DNA of 64,000 nucleotides, from positions 124,001-188,000 of the forward strand of contig NZ_BONP01000001.1 in assembly GCF_016862775.1 (NCBI RefSeq). Direction: 5' to 3'. The stretch is from Cellulomonas phragmiteti (GTDB lineage: Bacteria; Actinomycetota; Actinomycetes; Actinomycetales; Cellulomonadaceae). The notes beneath the pieces are model-generated. The model searched no databases. It saw nothing but the letters and a program-made list of their open reading frames with translations, and was not told where the DNA came from. The position numbers and the translations under genes are program-made. Position 1 is the first letter of the stretch, and each line of letters begins with the position of its first letter. Below, piece by piece: positions 36,414-43,588 of this stretch.

Positions 36414-36710
36414 ATGGCGAACATCGACGTCAGCTACCAGGAGATGCGGGACGCCGCGACGCGCCTGACGGCGGGGCAGGACGAGATCACCGGCCGGCTG
36501 GGCGAGCTGCGGGCGTTCATCGAGTCCCTCGTCTCGTCGGGCTTCGTGACGGACCAGGCCTCGGTCGCGTTCGGCGAGTCGTACCGTCAGTTCACGCAGG
36601 GTGCGACGGACACCGTCTCGGCGCTGACGTCGCTCGGCGAGTACCTGCGCGCCGCAGCGGCCACGCTGGAGGACGCCGACGCGCAGCTCGCGGCGGGTCT
36701 GCGCCGCTGA
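36414..36710 (+). CDS. WXG100-family (EsxA/ESAT-6-like) protein
   Basis: A 98-residue helical-hairpin protein, the standard WXG100 length. Helix 1 includes VSYQEMRDAATRLTAGQDEI, the turn is SSGFVTDQASVAFGESYRQF and helix 2 ALTSLGEYLRAAAATLEDAD. The turn has GFVTD in place of the classical W-x-G, a variant seen in actinobacterial members. No signal peptide; export would use the adjacent EssC-like ATPase. The C-terminus lacks a clear YxxxD/E signal. ATG with a GGGGAG Shine-Dalgarno; it shares the promoter layout of the ATPase gene. Confidence 0.88.
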   Translation: MANIDVSYQEMRDAATRLTAGQDEITGRLGELRAFIESLVSSGFVTDQASVAFGESYRQFTQGATDTVSALTSLGEYLRAAAATLEDADAQLAAGLRR

Positions 36711-36771
36711 GCACGGCGACCCGTCGCGGCCTTGTCGTCGGCCCCCGCGGGTCCGAGCGGGTCACGTCGGT

Positions 36772-36800
36772 CGGGGTGGGTGCGAACGTCGCTCACCCCG
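36772..36800. terminator. Possible bidirectional terminator between WXG100 and sortase genes
   Basis: CGGGGTG (36772-36778) pairs with CACCCCG (36794-36800) around a 15-base loop, between two convergent genes; the right arm overlaps the sortase stop codon. Confidence 0.4.
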
Positions 36801-37425
36801 GCCGCACCAGCTCGGCGAAGACCACGACGTTCGCCCGGTAGTGCAGCACCTCGGGGTCCCACTCGCCCCCGCACGTGATGAGCCGCAGACCCGCGTGCTC
36901 GATGTCCCCGTAGACCGCGGCGCTCGGGAACAGGTCCTTCGGGTGCTCCTCGACGGCGGTCACCACGAACACCGGTGCGGTGCCGTCGGTGCGCACGACG
37001 CGGATCTCGTCGCCGGCGGACACCTGCGCGAGCTCGGCGAACACGCCCGGTCCGGCCCAGTCGACGTGCCCGGCGATCACGGCCGGCCCCAGCTCGCCCG
37101 GCGTGGGAGCCCCGTCGAACCACCCGGCCGGGAACCCACCCGGCGGGACCTCCATGGTCCCGTCCGCCTGCAACCCCAGGCGCATCAGCTCCGCGTCGAC
37201 ACCGATCGCCGGGATCTGCACCCGCACCGGGACGGACGCAGCCATCCGCAGGGGACCCTGTGCGAGGGCGGCCGACGGCAGGTCCCTGGCCGAGGTGTGG
37301 GTGGTATCGACGGCGGACGGCACGGAGGACGCGGTCGGCGCCCCGGCGCACGACGCCACCACCAGGACGAGCAGCCCTGCGCCCAGCGACACGCCCGGCC
37401 ACCGCCGCGCGCCCGGGCCTGTCAC
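36793..37425 (-). CDS. Class F-type sortase
   Basis: A 210-residue exported transpeptidase. A hydrophobic segment (about 12-25) ends VVASCAG, which may be a lipobox or simply a membrane anchor. The sortase domain has VRVQIPAIGVDAELMRLGLQ, the catalytic His120 in VIAGHVDWAG, Cys185 in RLITCGGEWD and Arg198 in HYRANVVVFA, so the triad is complete. TMEVPPGGFPAGWF is typical of class F sortases of actinobacteria. Its GTG overlaps the stop of the ice-binding-like surface protein gene (GTGA), making that protein the obvious partner. Confidence 0.9.
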   Translation of the reverse strand: MTGPGARRWPGVSLGAGLLVLVVASCAGAPTASSVPSAVDTTHTSARDLPSAALAQGPLRMAASVPVRVQIPAIGVDAELMRLGLQADGTMEVPPGGFPAGWFDGAPTPGELGPAVIAGHVDWAGPGVFAELAQVSAGDEIRVVRTDGTAPVFVVTAVEEHPKDLFPSAAVYGDIEHAGLRLITCGGEWDPEVLHYRANVVVFAELVRPG

Positions 37426-38537
37426 GTCGTCGGCGTCGCGCGCCGCGCACGTCGTCGGACCACGCCGACCGCGAGCGCCCCGCCCACCAGAGCGAGTGCG
37501 AGAGGGACGGTGCCGGCGGGGGCCGCCCGCAAGGTGCTGCCGTCTCCCGTGGCCACGCCGCCCGCGGGGACCTGCCGGACCTGGGCGGCGCCGCCCGGAC
37601 CTGAGCCCGTGCCCGGCGCCGCGCCGGTGCCGGAACCCGGCCCTCGCGCCACGTCGGCGCCCGCAGCACCGCCGGTGCCCGCACCGCCACCGGTTCCGGT
37701 GCCGGACCCGGTGCCGCCACCGGTCCCGGGCGGTGCCGCGCTGGCGTCCGGTGCCGGGCTGGTGGTGGGCCCGTCACCGGCCGACGCGCTGGGCGAGGGG
37801 GTCGGGGGCGCGCAGAACGGACGGATGATGGTGTTCGAGTCCAGCGTGACCGCGCCGTTGCGGGCGAGGACCCGGCCGTCGACGGTCGCCCCGGTGGTGA
37901 GCGTGATGGACGTCAGCGCCATGACCGTCCCGCGGAGCACGGACCGCACCCCGAGGGTCGCCGAGCTGCCCACCTGCCAGTACACGTTGCAGGCCTGCGC
38001 CCCGCCGGTGAGCACGACGGTGCTGTCGGTCGCGGTGATCAGCGTGGAGGGGGTCTGGAAGACGAACACCGCGTTCGGGTCGCCCTCGCCGTCGAGCGTG
38101 AGGGCGCCCGTGAGTCCGAGCGCACCGCCCGAGGAGTAGACACCGGACGTGAGCGTCAGGCCGCCGAGCTCGACGGGCACCGCGAGCACCGGGCCCTGGC
38201 CCGCTGCCTGGTCGTACGCGGTCACGAGGTCTGTCTTGGCCTGGTCGGCGACGCCGTCCGCGGCATGAGTCGAGCCCGTCTGGGTGATCGAGCCCGCCCC
38301 GCTGATGCTCGGCGTGGGCGACGTGCCGATGTCACCGCTGACGGTCGTCGGCCCGGTGTTGGTGATGCCGCTGCCCGCGAGGATCGCGAAGCTCTCGGCC
38401 GTCGCGAGCGGCACCGGCACCGGGGCCGCCTGCGCGCTCGTCGCCAGGACGGCGGCCAGCACGGCCGCCACGGCGATCGTCGCGGCCGCTGCGGTGTGGG
38501 GGCGGGCGTGGGTCCGTGCGCGGGTCGTGGCCTTCAT
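37422..38537 (-). CDS. Ice-binding-like (DUF3494) secreted protein with C-terminal membrane anchor
   Basis: 371 residues. A signal peptide (about 1-37, ending SAQAAP) precedes a DUF3494 beta-helix domain (about 40-245): ESFAILAGSGITNTGPTTVS, GDIGTSPTPSISG, AVFVFQTPSTLITATDSTVV, LGVRSVLRGTVMALTSITLT, GATVDGRVLARNGAVTLDSN. Next comes a low-complexity Pro/Ser/Gly/Thr linker (about 250-340), a hydrophobic helix and an RRRARR tail. The layout is that of a sortase substrate, but no LPxTG is present; APAGT just before the helix is the only candidate. DUF3494 proteins bind ice in some species, and many act as adhesins. Overlaps the downstream sortase gene. Confidence 0.87.
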   Translation of the reverse strand: MKATTRARTHARPHTAAAATIAVAAVLAAVLATSAQAAPVPVPLATAESFAILAGSGITNTGPTTVSGDIGTSPTPSISGAGSITQTGSTHAADGVADQAKTDLVTAYDQAAGQGPVLAVPVELGGLTLTSGVYSSGGALGLTGALTLDGEGDPNAVFVFQTPSTLITATDSTVVLTGGAQACNVYWQVGSSATLGVRSVLRGTVMALTSITLTTGATVDGRVLARNGAVTLDSNTIIRPFCAPPTPSPSASAGDGPTTSPAPDASAAPPGTGGGTGSGTGTGGGAGTGGAAGADVARGPGSGTGAAPGTGSGPGGAAQVRQVPAGGVATGDGSTLRAAPAGTVPLALALVGGALAVGVVRRRARRATPTT

Positions 38538-38612
38538 GGTGACGCCCTCCGGTGGCAGGAGGGCAGACGTGATGCGAGCCCCCTGCTGCGACAGTACGCC
38601 TGGTGGTCCACC

Positions 38613-38654
38613 GGAGCCCCGGCCGGCGGGCGGGAGGGTCGCCTCAGGGGCTCC
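38613..38654 (-). terminator. Possible terminator spanning the cofC stop
   Basis: GGAGCCCC (38613-38620) pairs with GGGGCTCC (38647-38654) with a GC-rich loop; the stop codon of cofC (38644-38646) is inside. Weak support. Confidence 0.3.
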
Positions 38655-39375
38655 GCAGCCGGCCGGGCAGCAACGGGCGGGGCAGCAACGGGCCGTCCAG
38701 CAACGGGCCGTCCAGCAACGGGCCGGGCAGCAGCGCTGCCAGCTTTTGGACGTCGGCCGGGACGTCGACGTCCCGACGCGCGCCGGACGTCGCCGGGACG
38801 TCGAGGCGCAGGTGCCCCGCCGCCGCGTGCCGGGCCGAGGACCCCGGCCCGAACGCCGGACGCAGCTCGTGGGGCCACGTGGCCGTCAGCAGGGTCGTCC
38901 CGGTCCCGGCGGCGTCGGGCACGTGCGCGCGCGGTCGCAGGCTCGCGGCGGTCAGCACGGCGTCCACCTCGGCCGCCACGAGGGACGGCAGGTCCCCGAG
39001 CACCACGACGACGGGCGCGCGGGGCGCGGCCGTGCGGACGTGCGCGGCGCCGGCGAGCACCGCCGCGTCCAGGCCGCGTCGCGACGAGGAGGTCCCGCCC
39101 GCCGCGCCCGTCGGCTCGTCCAGCACGGTGACCGACGCTCCCCACGGGTGCGCGGCGAGGACCGGGTCCGGGGTGACCAGGACGACGGCCTCGACGCGGT
39201 CGGCCGCGAGCAGCGCCTTGACGGTCGCGGTCGCCATCCACCGGACGAGGCGCGCACGGGCGTCGTCGTCGAACGCGCCGGTCAGGCGGGACTTGCCGAC
39301 GCGCGCGTCCTTCACGGGGACCACGGCCCACCACCGGCGGGCGGCCGCGCCGTGGGCCGGCCGCGACCGGCTCAC
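38644..39375 (-). CDS. cofC: 2-phospho-L-lactate (or phosphoenolpyruvate) guanylyltransferase
   Basis: Makes the activated (G)PP-lactate/enolpyruvate intermediate of F420 synthesis with GTP. The 243-residue product has RRWWAVVPVKDARVGKSRLT (13-32, the guanylyl-binding VPVKxxxxGKSRL motif), VVLVTPDPVLAAHPWGASVT, VVVLGDLPSLVAAEVDAVL with the metal-binding Asp, and RPAFGPGSSARHAAAG. The last 30 residues are an unusual (PLLDG/PLLPG)n extension encoded by 15-bp tandem repeats at 38668-38735. GTG overlaps the cofD stop (GTGA), so CofD and CofC are coupled. Confidence 0.93.
   Translation of the reverse strand: MSRSRPAHGAAARRWWAVVPVKDARVGKSRLTGAFDDDARARLVRWMATATVKALLAADRVEAVVLVTPDPVLAAHPWGASVTVLDEPTGAAGGTSSSRRGLDAAVLAGAAHVRTAAPRAPVVVVLGDLPSLVAAEVDAVLTAASLRPRAHVPDAAGTGTTLLTATWPHELRPAFGPGSSARHAAAGHLRLDVPATSGARRDVDVPADVQKLAALLPGPLLDGPLLDGPLLPRPLLPGRLRSP
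38668..38735. repeat. 15-bp tandem repeat encoding the CofC tail
   Basis: Copies of CAGCAACGGGCCGTC-like units start at 38668, 38683, 38698, 38713 and (diverged) 38728, an exact 15-base period. In the cofC frame each unit encodes P-L-L-D/P-G. Being in-frame, copy number can change without a frameshift. Confidence 0.85.
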
Positions 39376-40355
39376 GGCGCGACGCCGACGAGGTCGAGCG
39401 CCGCCGCGGCCATGCGGGCGGTCGCCGCCACGTCGGTCATGAGCGTGGGCGCGGCGGCGGCCCGCCACCCGGCGGCCCGCAGCGGCGCGACGGCGTGCGC
39501 GTCGGCGTCGTCGACGAGCCACGCGTCGAGCACCCCGCCGTCGGCCCGCAGCCCCAGGTGCCGGGCCACGGCCGCGGCGTCGGTGGCCACGCCGATCGCG
39601 GTCAGGCACGCGTCCGCCATGCCGCGCACGGGAGCGCCGGCGATCACCGGGCTCACCCCCACGACGGGTGCGGGCGTCGCGCGCACCGCCTCGCGGATCC
39701 CGGGCACCCCCAGGATCGTCCCGACCGAGACGACCGGGTTCGACGGCGGGACGACCACGACGTCCGCTGACGCGAGGGCCTCCAGGACGCCCGGTGCAGG
39801 TGCCGCGTCCGCCACCCCGACCTGCACGAACGCGCGCGCCGGGACGGCGGCGCGGTGCCGCACCCACCACTCCTCGAAGTGCAGCGTGCCGCCGTCGGTG
39901 ACGACGTGGGTCTCGACCTCGTCGTCCGACATCGGCAGCAGGCGGACGCCGGGTGACCAGCGCGCGCAGAGCCGCTGCGTCACCTCGGACAGCGGCAGCC
40001 CGGAGCGCAGCAGCGCGGTCCGCGCCAGGTGCGTGGCCAGGTCCAGGTCGCCGAGCGTGAACCACTCCCCGCCCAGCCCGTACGCGGCCAGGTCGTCCGC
40101 GACCCGGGTCGACTCGTCGCGCCGGCCCCACCCCTGCTGCTCGTGCACGGACCCGCCGAGCGTGTACATCAGGGTGTCGAGGTCGGGGCACACCCGGACC
40201 CCGTGCAGCCACATGTCGTCGCCGGTGTTGGCCACGACCGTGACCTGCGCGGTCGTGCCGCCCGAGCCGTCCGGCAGCCGCTCGCGCAGCAGCGCGAGCA
40301 GCCCGCGTGTGAAGCGCGCGCCGCCGACGCCTCCGGACAGCACCGTGACCCTCAC
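39372..40355 (-). CDS. cofD: 2-phospho-L-lactate transferase (F420-0/dehydro-F420-0 synthase)
   Basis: Transfers the phospholactyl or phosphoenolpyruvyl group from the CofC product onto Fo. 327 residues: VTVLSGGVGGARFTRGLLAL (4-23, binding loop), VTVVANTGDDMWLHGVRVCP, DLDTLMYTLGG with the metal-binding Asp, and DVVVVPPSNPVVSVGTILGV then APVVGVSPVIAGAPVRGMAD, all diagnostic of CofD/FbiA. The GTG overlaps the stop of the ABC ATPase (GTGA), so cofD is translationally coupled to the importer. Confidence 0.95.
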   Translation of the reverse strand: MRVTVLSGGVGGARFTRGLLALLRERLPDGSGGTTAQVTVVANTGDDMWLHGVRVCPDLDTLMYTLGGSVHEQQGWGRRDESTRVADDLAAYGLGGEWFTLGDLDLATHLARTALLRSGLPLSEVTQRLCARWSPGVRLLPMSDDEVETHVVTDGGTLHFEEWWVRHRAAVPARAFVQVGVADAAPAPGVLEALASADVVVVPPSNPVVSVGTILGVPGIREAVRATPAPVVGVSPVIAGAPVRGMADACLTAIGVATDAAAVARHLGLRADGGVLDAWLVDDADAHAVAPLRAAGWRAAAAPTLMTDVAATARMAAAALDLVGVAP

Positions 40356-41152
40356 GCGTCCTCCGTCCCGGGCGGGCTGTACGCGATGACCGGACGGCCG
40401 GTCACCGGGTGGCTCAGGACGTGCGCGTCCACGCCGTACACGTCGCGGACCAGCGCGGGGGTCAGCACCTCGGCGGGTGGGCCGGCTGTGGCCAGACGAC
40501 CGTCGGACAGGACCAGCACGTGCTCGCAGTACGCCGCCGCGAGGTTGAGGTCGTGCAGCGCGGCCACGGTCGTCACCCCGAGCCCGCGGACGAACCCCAG
40601 GAGCGCGAGCTGCGCGCTGACGTCCAGGTGGTTCGTGGGCTCGTCGAGGAGCAGCAGGGACGGCTCCTGGGCGAGGGCGCGCGCGATGTGGACGCGCTGG
40701 CGCTCCCCGCCGGACAGGGTCGACCACGGGCGGTCTGCGAGGTGCGCGGCGGACGCGGCCACCAGCGCGCGGTCGACGGCGCCCGCTCCCGTGTCCGTGC
40801 CCCACAGCGTGCGGTACGGGATGCGGCCGAGCGCGACCACCTCGCGCACGCTCAGCGGCACCGCGGCGTCGGACGACTGCTCGAGCAGGGCGACGTGGCG
40901 GGCCCGGTCGCGGCGGGCCAGGGTGTGCACCGGCAGGGTGGGCGCGGCGTCGTCGGCGCCCGGGTCGCTCACGAGGACGGCGCCGGCTCCTGGCTGCAGG
41001 ATCCCGGCGACGAGGCGCAGCAGCGTGGTCTTGCCGGCACCGTTGGGCCCCAGCAGGCCGGTGAGGGCGCCGGGGGGCGGGGTCGCGTCGATGCCGTCGA
41101 CGACCCACCGGCCCCCGAGCCGGGCGCCCGCACCCGCGATGCTCAGCTCCAC
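40352..41152 (-). CDS. Iron/cobalamin-type ABC transporter, ATP-binding protein
   Basis: A 266-residue FecE/BtuD-type ATPase: Walker A LLGPNGAGKTTLLRLVAGIL, Q-loop HVALLEQSSDAAVPLSVREV, signature STLSGGERQRVHIARALAQE, Walker B PSLLLLDEPTNHLDVSAQLA, H-loop TTVAALHDLNLAAAYCEHVL. Its GTG lies within the last 10 bases of the permease gene. Its stop overlaps cofD, placing F420 genes in the same transcript as this importer. Confidence 0.94.
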   Translation of the reverse strand: MELSIAGAGARLGGRWVVDGIDATPPPGALTGLLGPNGAGKTTLLRLVAGILQPGAGAVLVSDPGADDAAPTLPVHTLARRDRARHVALLEQSSDAAVPLSVREVVALGRIPYRTLWGTDTGAGAVDRALVAASAAHLADRPWSTLSGGERQRVHIARALAQEPSLLLLDEPTNHLDVSAQLALLGFVRGLGVTTVAALHDLNLAAAYCEHVLVLSDGRLATAGPPAEVLTPALVRDVYGVDAHVLSHPVTGRPVIAYSPPGTEDA

Positions 41153-42243
41153 GCGGCACCCCGCCCCCGCCGCAGCAGCACCGCGAACACGGGGACCCCG
41201 ATGAGCGCGGTGACGATCCCCACGGGCAGCTCGCGCGGGTCGAACACGGTGCGGGCGAGGGTGTCCGCCCACACCAGCAGCACGGCGCCGGCGAGCGCCG
41301 CGACCGGCAGCAGGCGCCGGTGCGCGGGCCCCGTCACCACGGACACCGCGTGGGGCAGCACGAGCCCGACGAACCCGATCGCCCCGGAGACCGCGACCAT
41401 CGCACCGGTGAGCAGGGCGACGAGCGTCATCATCGCCCAGCGGGTGCGGTCGACGTCCACACCGAGCGCCGCGGCGGCCGTGTCCCCGAACGCGAAGGCG
41501 TCGAGCCGCCCGGAGGCCAGCAGCACCACGGTGCCGACGACGGCCAGGGCCACCCCGGCGATCGTCGCCGAGGTCCACGTCGCGCCGGCCAGCGAACCCA
41601 TGAGCCAGGACAGGATCTCCCGGTACGAGTCGCCCGTCGCCGTCCAGAAGATGACGAACGACGTCGCGGCGGCCGCGAGCTGCGAGACCGCGAGCCCGGC
41701 CAGCACGGCACGCGTGGGGGTCAGCGTGCCGCCCGTGCGGGCGAGGGTGAGCGTCGCGACCAGGGCGAGCAGCGCGCCCGCGAAGGCCGCGACGGGCAGC
41801 AGCAGCCCGACGCCCAGGACGAGCACCGCGACCGCACCGAGCGACGCACCCGACGACAGGCCCAGCAGGTACGGGTCCGCGAGGGGGTTGCGCGTCAAGG
41901 ACTGCATGACGGCGCCCGCCACGGCGAGACCCGCACCGACCGCGGCGGCCGTCACGACGCGGGGGAGCCGCAGGTCCCACACGATCGCGTCGTGCAGGCG
42001 GGGCACGTCCGGCTCCCGCAGGCCCAGGTGCGCGAGCACCGAGCGGACCACCTCGCCGACCGCGAGGTCCGCGGGGCCGATCGTCACGGCCACCAGCAGC
42101 GTGAGGACCAGCGCCGCGACCCCGGTCCCGACCAGCAGCGCCAGCGGCGGGCGCAGGGGAGCCCGGGGTCCGGTCGCCGCGCCGGGTGCCGTCGGCACGC
42201 CGGGCGCCGCGGCCGGTGCCGGCGGCGCGTCGCTGGTCGGCAT
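41143..42243 (-). CDS. Iron/cobalamin-type ABC transporter, FecCD-family permease
   Basis: A 366-residue permease with about ten helices. After a Pro/Ala-rich N-terminus come PRVVTAAAVGAGLAVAGAVM, QSLTRNPLADPYLLGLSSGA, GDTAAAALGVDVDRTRWAMM, and GAIGFVGLVLPHAVSVVTGP with RRLLPVAALAGAVLLVWADT, the conserved FecCD series including the GL motif contacting the ATPase. It follows the binding protein by 6 bases and overlaps the ATPase gene. Confidence 0.94.
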   Translation of the reverse strand: MPTSDAPPAPAAAPGVPTAPGAATGPRAPLRPPLALLVGTGVAALVLTLLVAVTIGPADLAVGEVVRSVLAHLGLREPDVPRLHDAIVWDLRLPRVVTAAAVGAGLAVAGAVMQSLTRNPLADPYLLGLSSGASLGAVAVLVLGVGLLLPVAAFAGALLALVATLTLARTGGTLTPTRAVLAGLAVSQLAAAATSFVIFWTATGDSYREILSWLMGSLAGATWTSATIAGVALAVVGTVVLLASGRLDAFAFGDTAAAALGVDVDRTRWAMMTLVALLTGAMVAVSGAIGFVGLVLPHAVSVVTGPAHRRLLPVAALAGAVLLVWADTLARTVFDPRELPVGIVTALIGVPVFAVLLRRGRGAAWS

Positions 42244-42249
42244 CGCGGC

Positions 42250-43323
42250 TCAGCCCTCGGTGGTCGCGGGGGCGGGGGTCCCCGCGTCGAGCGCGCGGAC
42301 GGCGTCCGCCACGTCGGACGCGGCCTGCGCGTTGCGGACGCCGGCCTCCGTCGCGGCGAACGGCACGACGACGTAGCGCTGCTCGCGGACCGCTGCGAGC
42401 TGGGACGCGGCCGGGTGCGCGGCGAGGAACTCCATCTTCTTCTGCGCCGGGTTCCACGCGGCGTCGACGAGGACGATCACGTCGGGGTCGGCGGCGACCA
42501 CCTGCTCCCAGCCGACCGACGTCCAGGTGTCGTGCACGTCCGCGAAGACGTTGCGCAGCCCGGCTGCCTCGAGCAGCATCTGGGGCGCCCCGATCCCGGC
42601 GCCGACGTACGGCGTGTCCGTCCCGGAGGACCACCACACCGCCGTCTGCCCGTCGACGGGCTCGATCGCGTCCAGCGTCGCCTGCTGCTCCGCGACGACG
42701 TCGGCGGCGGCCTCCGGGACGCCGAAGACCTCCCCGACCTCGCGGATCTCCTCGAGGACCTCGTCGAACGTCAGGGGGTCCGGCTGGTACCCCGGCGCCT
42801 TGCAGGCGGCGGGCGAGACGTACGTCGCGATGCCGAGCGTCGCCAGCGACGCCCGCTCGCCGGCGCCGTCGGCGCTGAGGTTGGACTCCCACCCGGCGTA
42901 CACGAGGTCGGGCTCGACCTCGAGCAGCGCCTCCTGGCCGGGCACCTTGTCCGACAGCACGGGGACGTCGGCGACGTCGTCCGCCCACCGCTCGGGCACC
43001 GGACCGTCGGCGAAGGCGGTGCCGACGAGCCTGTCGGCCAGGCCGAGCGCCAGCAGCATCTCGGTCGTGGAGGACTTGATGGTGACCACGCGCTGCGGCG
43101 GCGCGTCGAACGTGACCTCGGTGCCGCAGTTGTCGAGGGTGACCTGCTCGTAGCCCTCGGGCGTCGCGGCCGGGGCGCTCGTCGTGGCGACGCCGGGTGC
43201 ACCCGACGCGCACGCCGTCAGCAGCAGGGCTCCGGCCGCGGCGGCCGCGAGCGGCATCGTGCGTCGGGCGGGTCGCGGCCGGGCGGCGACGGAGGCGGCG
43301 GGGTGACGGCGGGCGCGGGGCAT
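42250..43323 (-). CDS. Metal-chelate ABC transporter substrate-binding lipoprotein
   Basis: 357 residues. A basic N-terminus and hydrophobic core end with the lipobox LLLTACAS (about 34-41). The mature protein is a class III (FepB/BtuF) binding protein: QRVVTIKSSTTEMLLALGLA, DRLVGTAFADGPVPERWADD, EVEPDLVYAGWESNLSADGA and VVAADPDVIVLVDAAWNPA. The ligand could be a siderophore, haem or a corrinoid; nothing here decides. ATG at MPRARRHPA. First gene of a five-gene unit ending in cofD-cofC; a strong hairpin lies in its upstream region (43426-43449). Confidence 0.92.
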   Translation of the reverse strand: MPRARRHPAASVAARPRPARRTMPLAAAAAGALLLTACASGAPGVATTSAPAATPEGYEQVTLDNCGTEVTFDAPPQRVVTIKSSTTEMLLALGLADRLVGTAFADGPVPERWADDVADVPVLSDKVPGQEALLEVEPDLVYAGWESNLSADGAGERASLATLGIATYVSPAACKAPGYQPDPLTFDEVLEEIREVGEVFGVPEAAADVVAEQQATLDAIEPVDGQTAVWWSSGTDTPYVGAGIGAPQMLLEAAGLRNVFADVHDTWTSVGWEQVVAADPDVIVLVDAAWNPAQKKMEFLAAHPAASQLAAVREQRYVVVPFAATEAGVRNAQAASDVADAVRALDAGTPAPATTEG

Positions 43324-43425
43324 GGTCTCTCCGGGGGTCGCTGCCGCGCACGCCGTCGGGCGCGGGAGGAATGGGGACGGGCGCACGTCGCGCCGCGGAG
43401 GACCGTCCCAGACCAGGGCGGTGCG

Positions 43426-43449
43426 ACCCGGCCAAGGCGGCGGCCGGGT
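43426..43449 (-). promoter_or_regulatory. Hairpin in the leader region of the metal ABC/cofDC operon
   Basis: ACCCGGCC (43426-43433) and GGCCGGGT (43442-43449) form a perfect 8-bp stem with an 8-base loop, about 100 bases upstream of the first ATG and separate from the terminator of the neighbouring gene. It could be a regulatory RNA element or a second terminator. Confidence 0.35.
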
Positions 43450-43517
43450 TCCGACCCGTCACCCTAGGCGCTGACCCCCGTCGCCGTGCAAGCGCGCACC
43501 GCGCGTGCACGACGACG

Positions 43518-43560
43518 GACGAGCGGCGCGCACGGGCCCGGCCCGCGCGCGCCGCTCGTC
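43518..43560 (-). terminator. Terminator after the CBM2 esterase gene
   Basis: GACGAGCGGCGCGC (43518-43531) pairs perfectly over 14 bp with GCGCGCCGCTCGTC (43547-43560), 28 bases past the stop. Confidence 0.8.
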
Positions 43561-43588
43561 GTCGGCGTCCGTCAGCGTGCGTCGGGCG

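Noticed and set aside
38602..38612. GGTGGTCCACC palindrome as an operator
   Set aside because: Only a 5-bp arm in GC-rich sequence near the cofC end; too short to claim.
43324..43500. Possible cobalamin riboswitch before the metal-chelate importer
   Set aside because: GGTCGGAACCCGG on the minus strand recalls the P2/P3 region, but the conserved loop and the B12-box are missing, so the match is only GC-rich resemblance.
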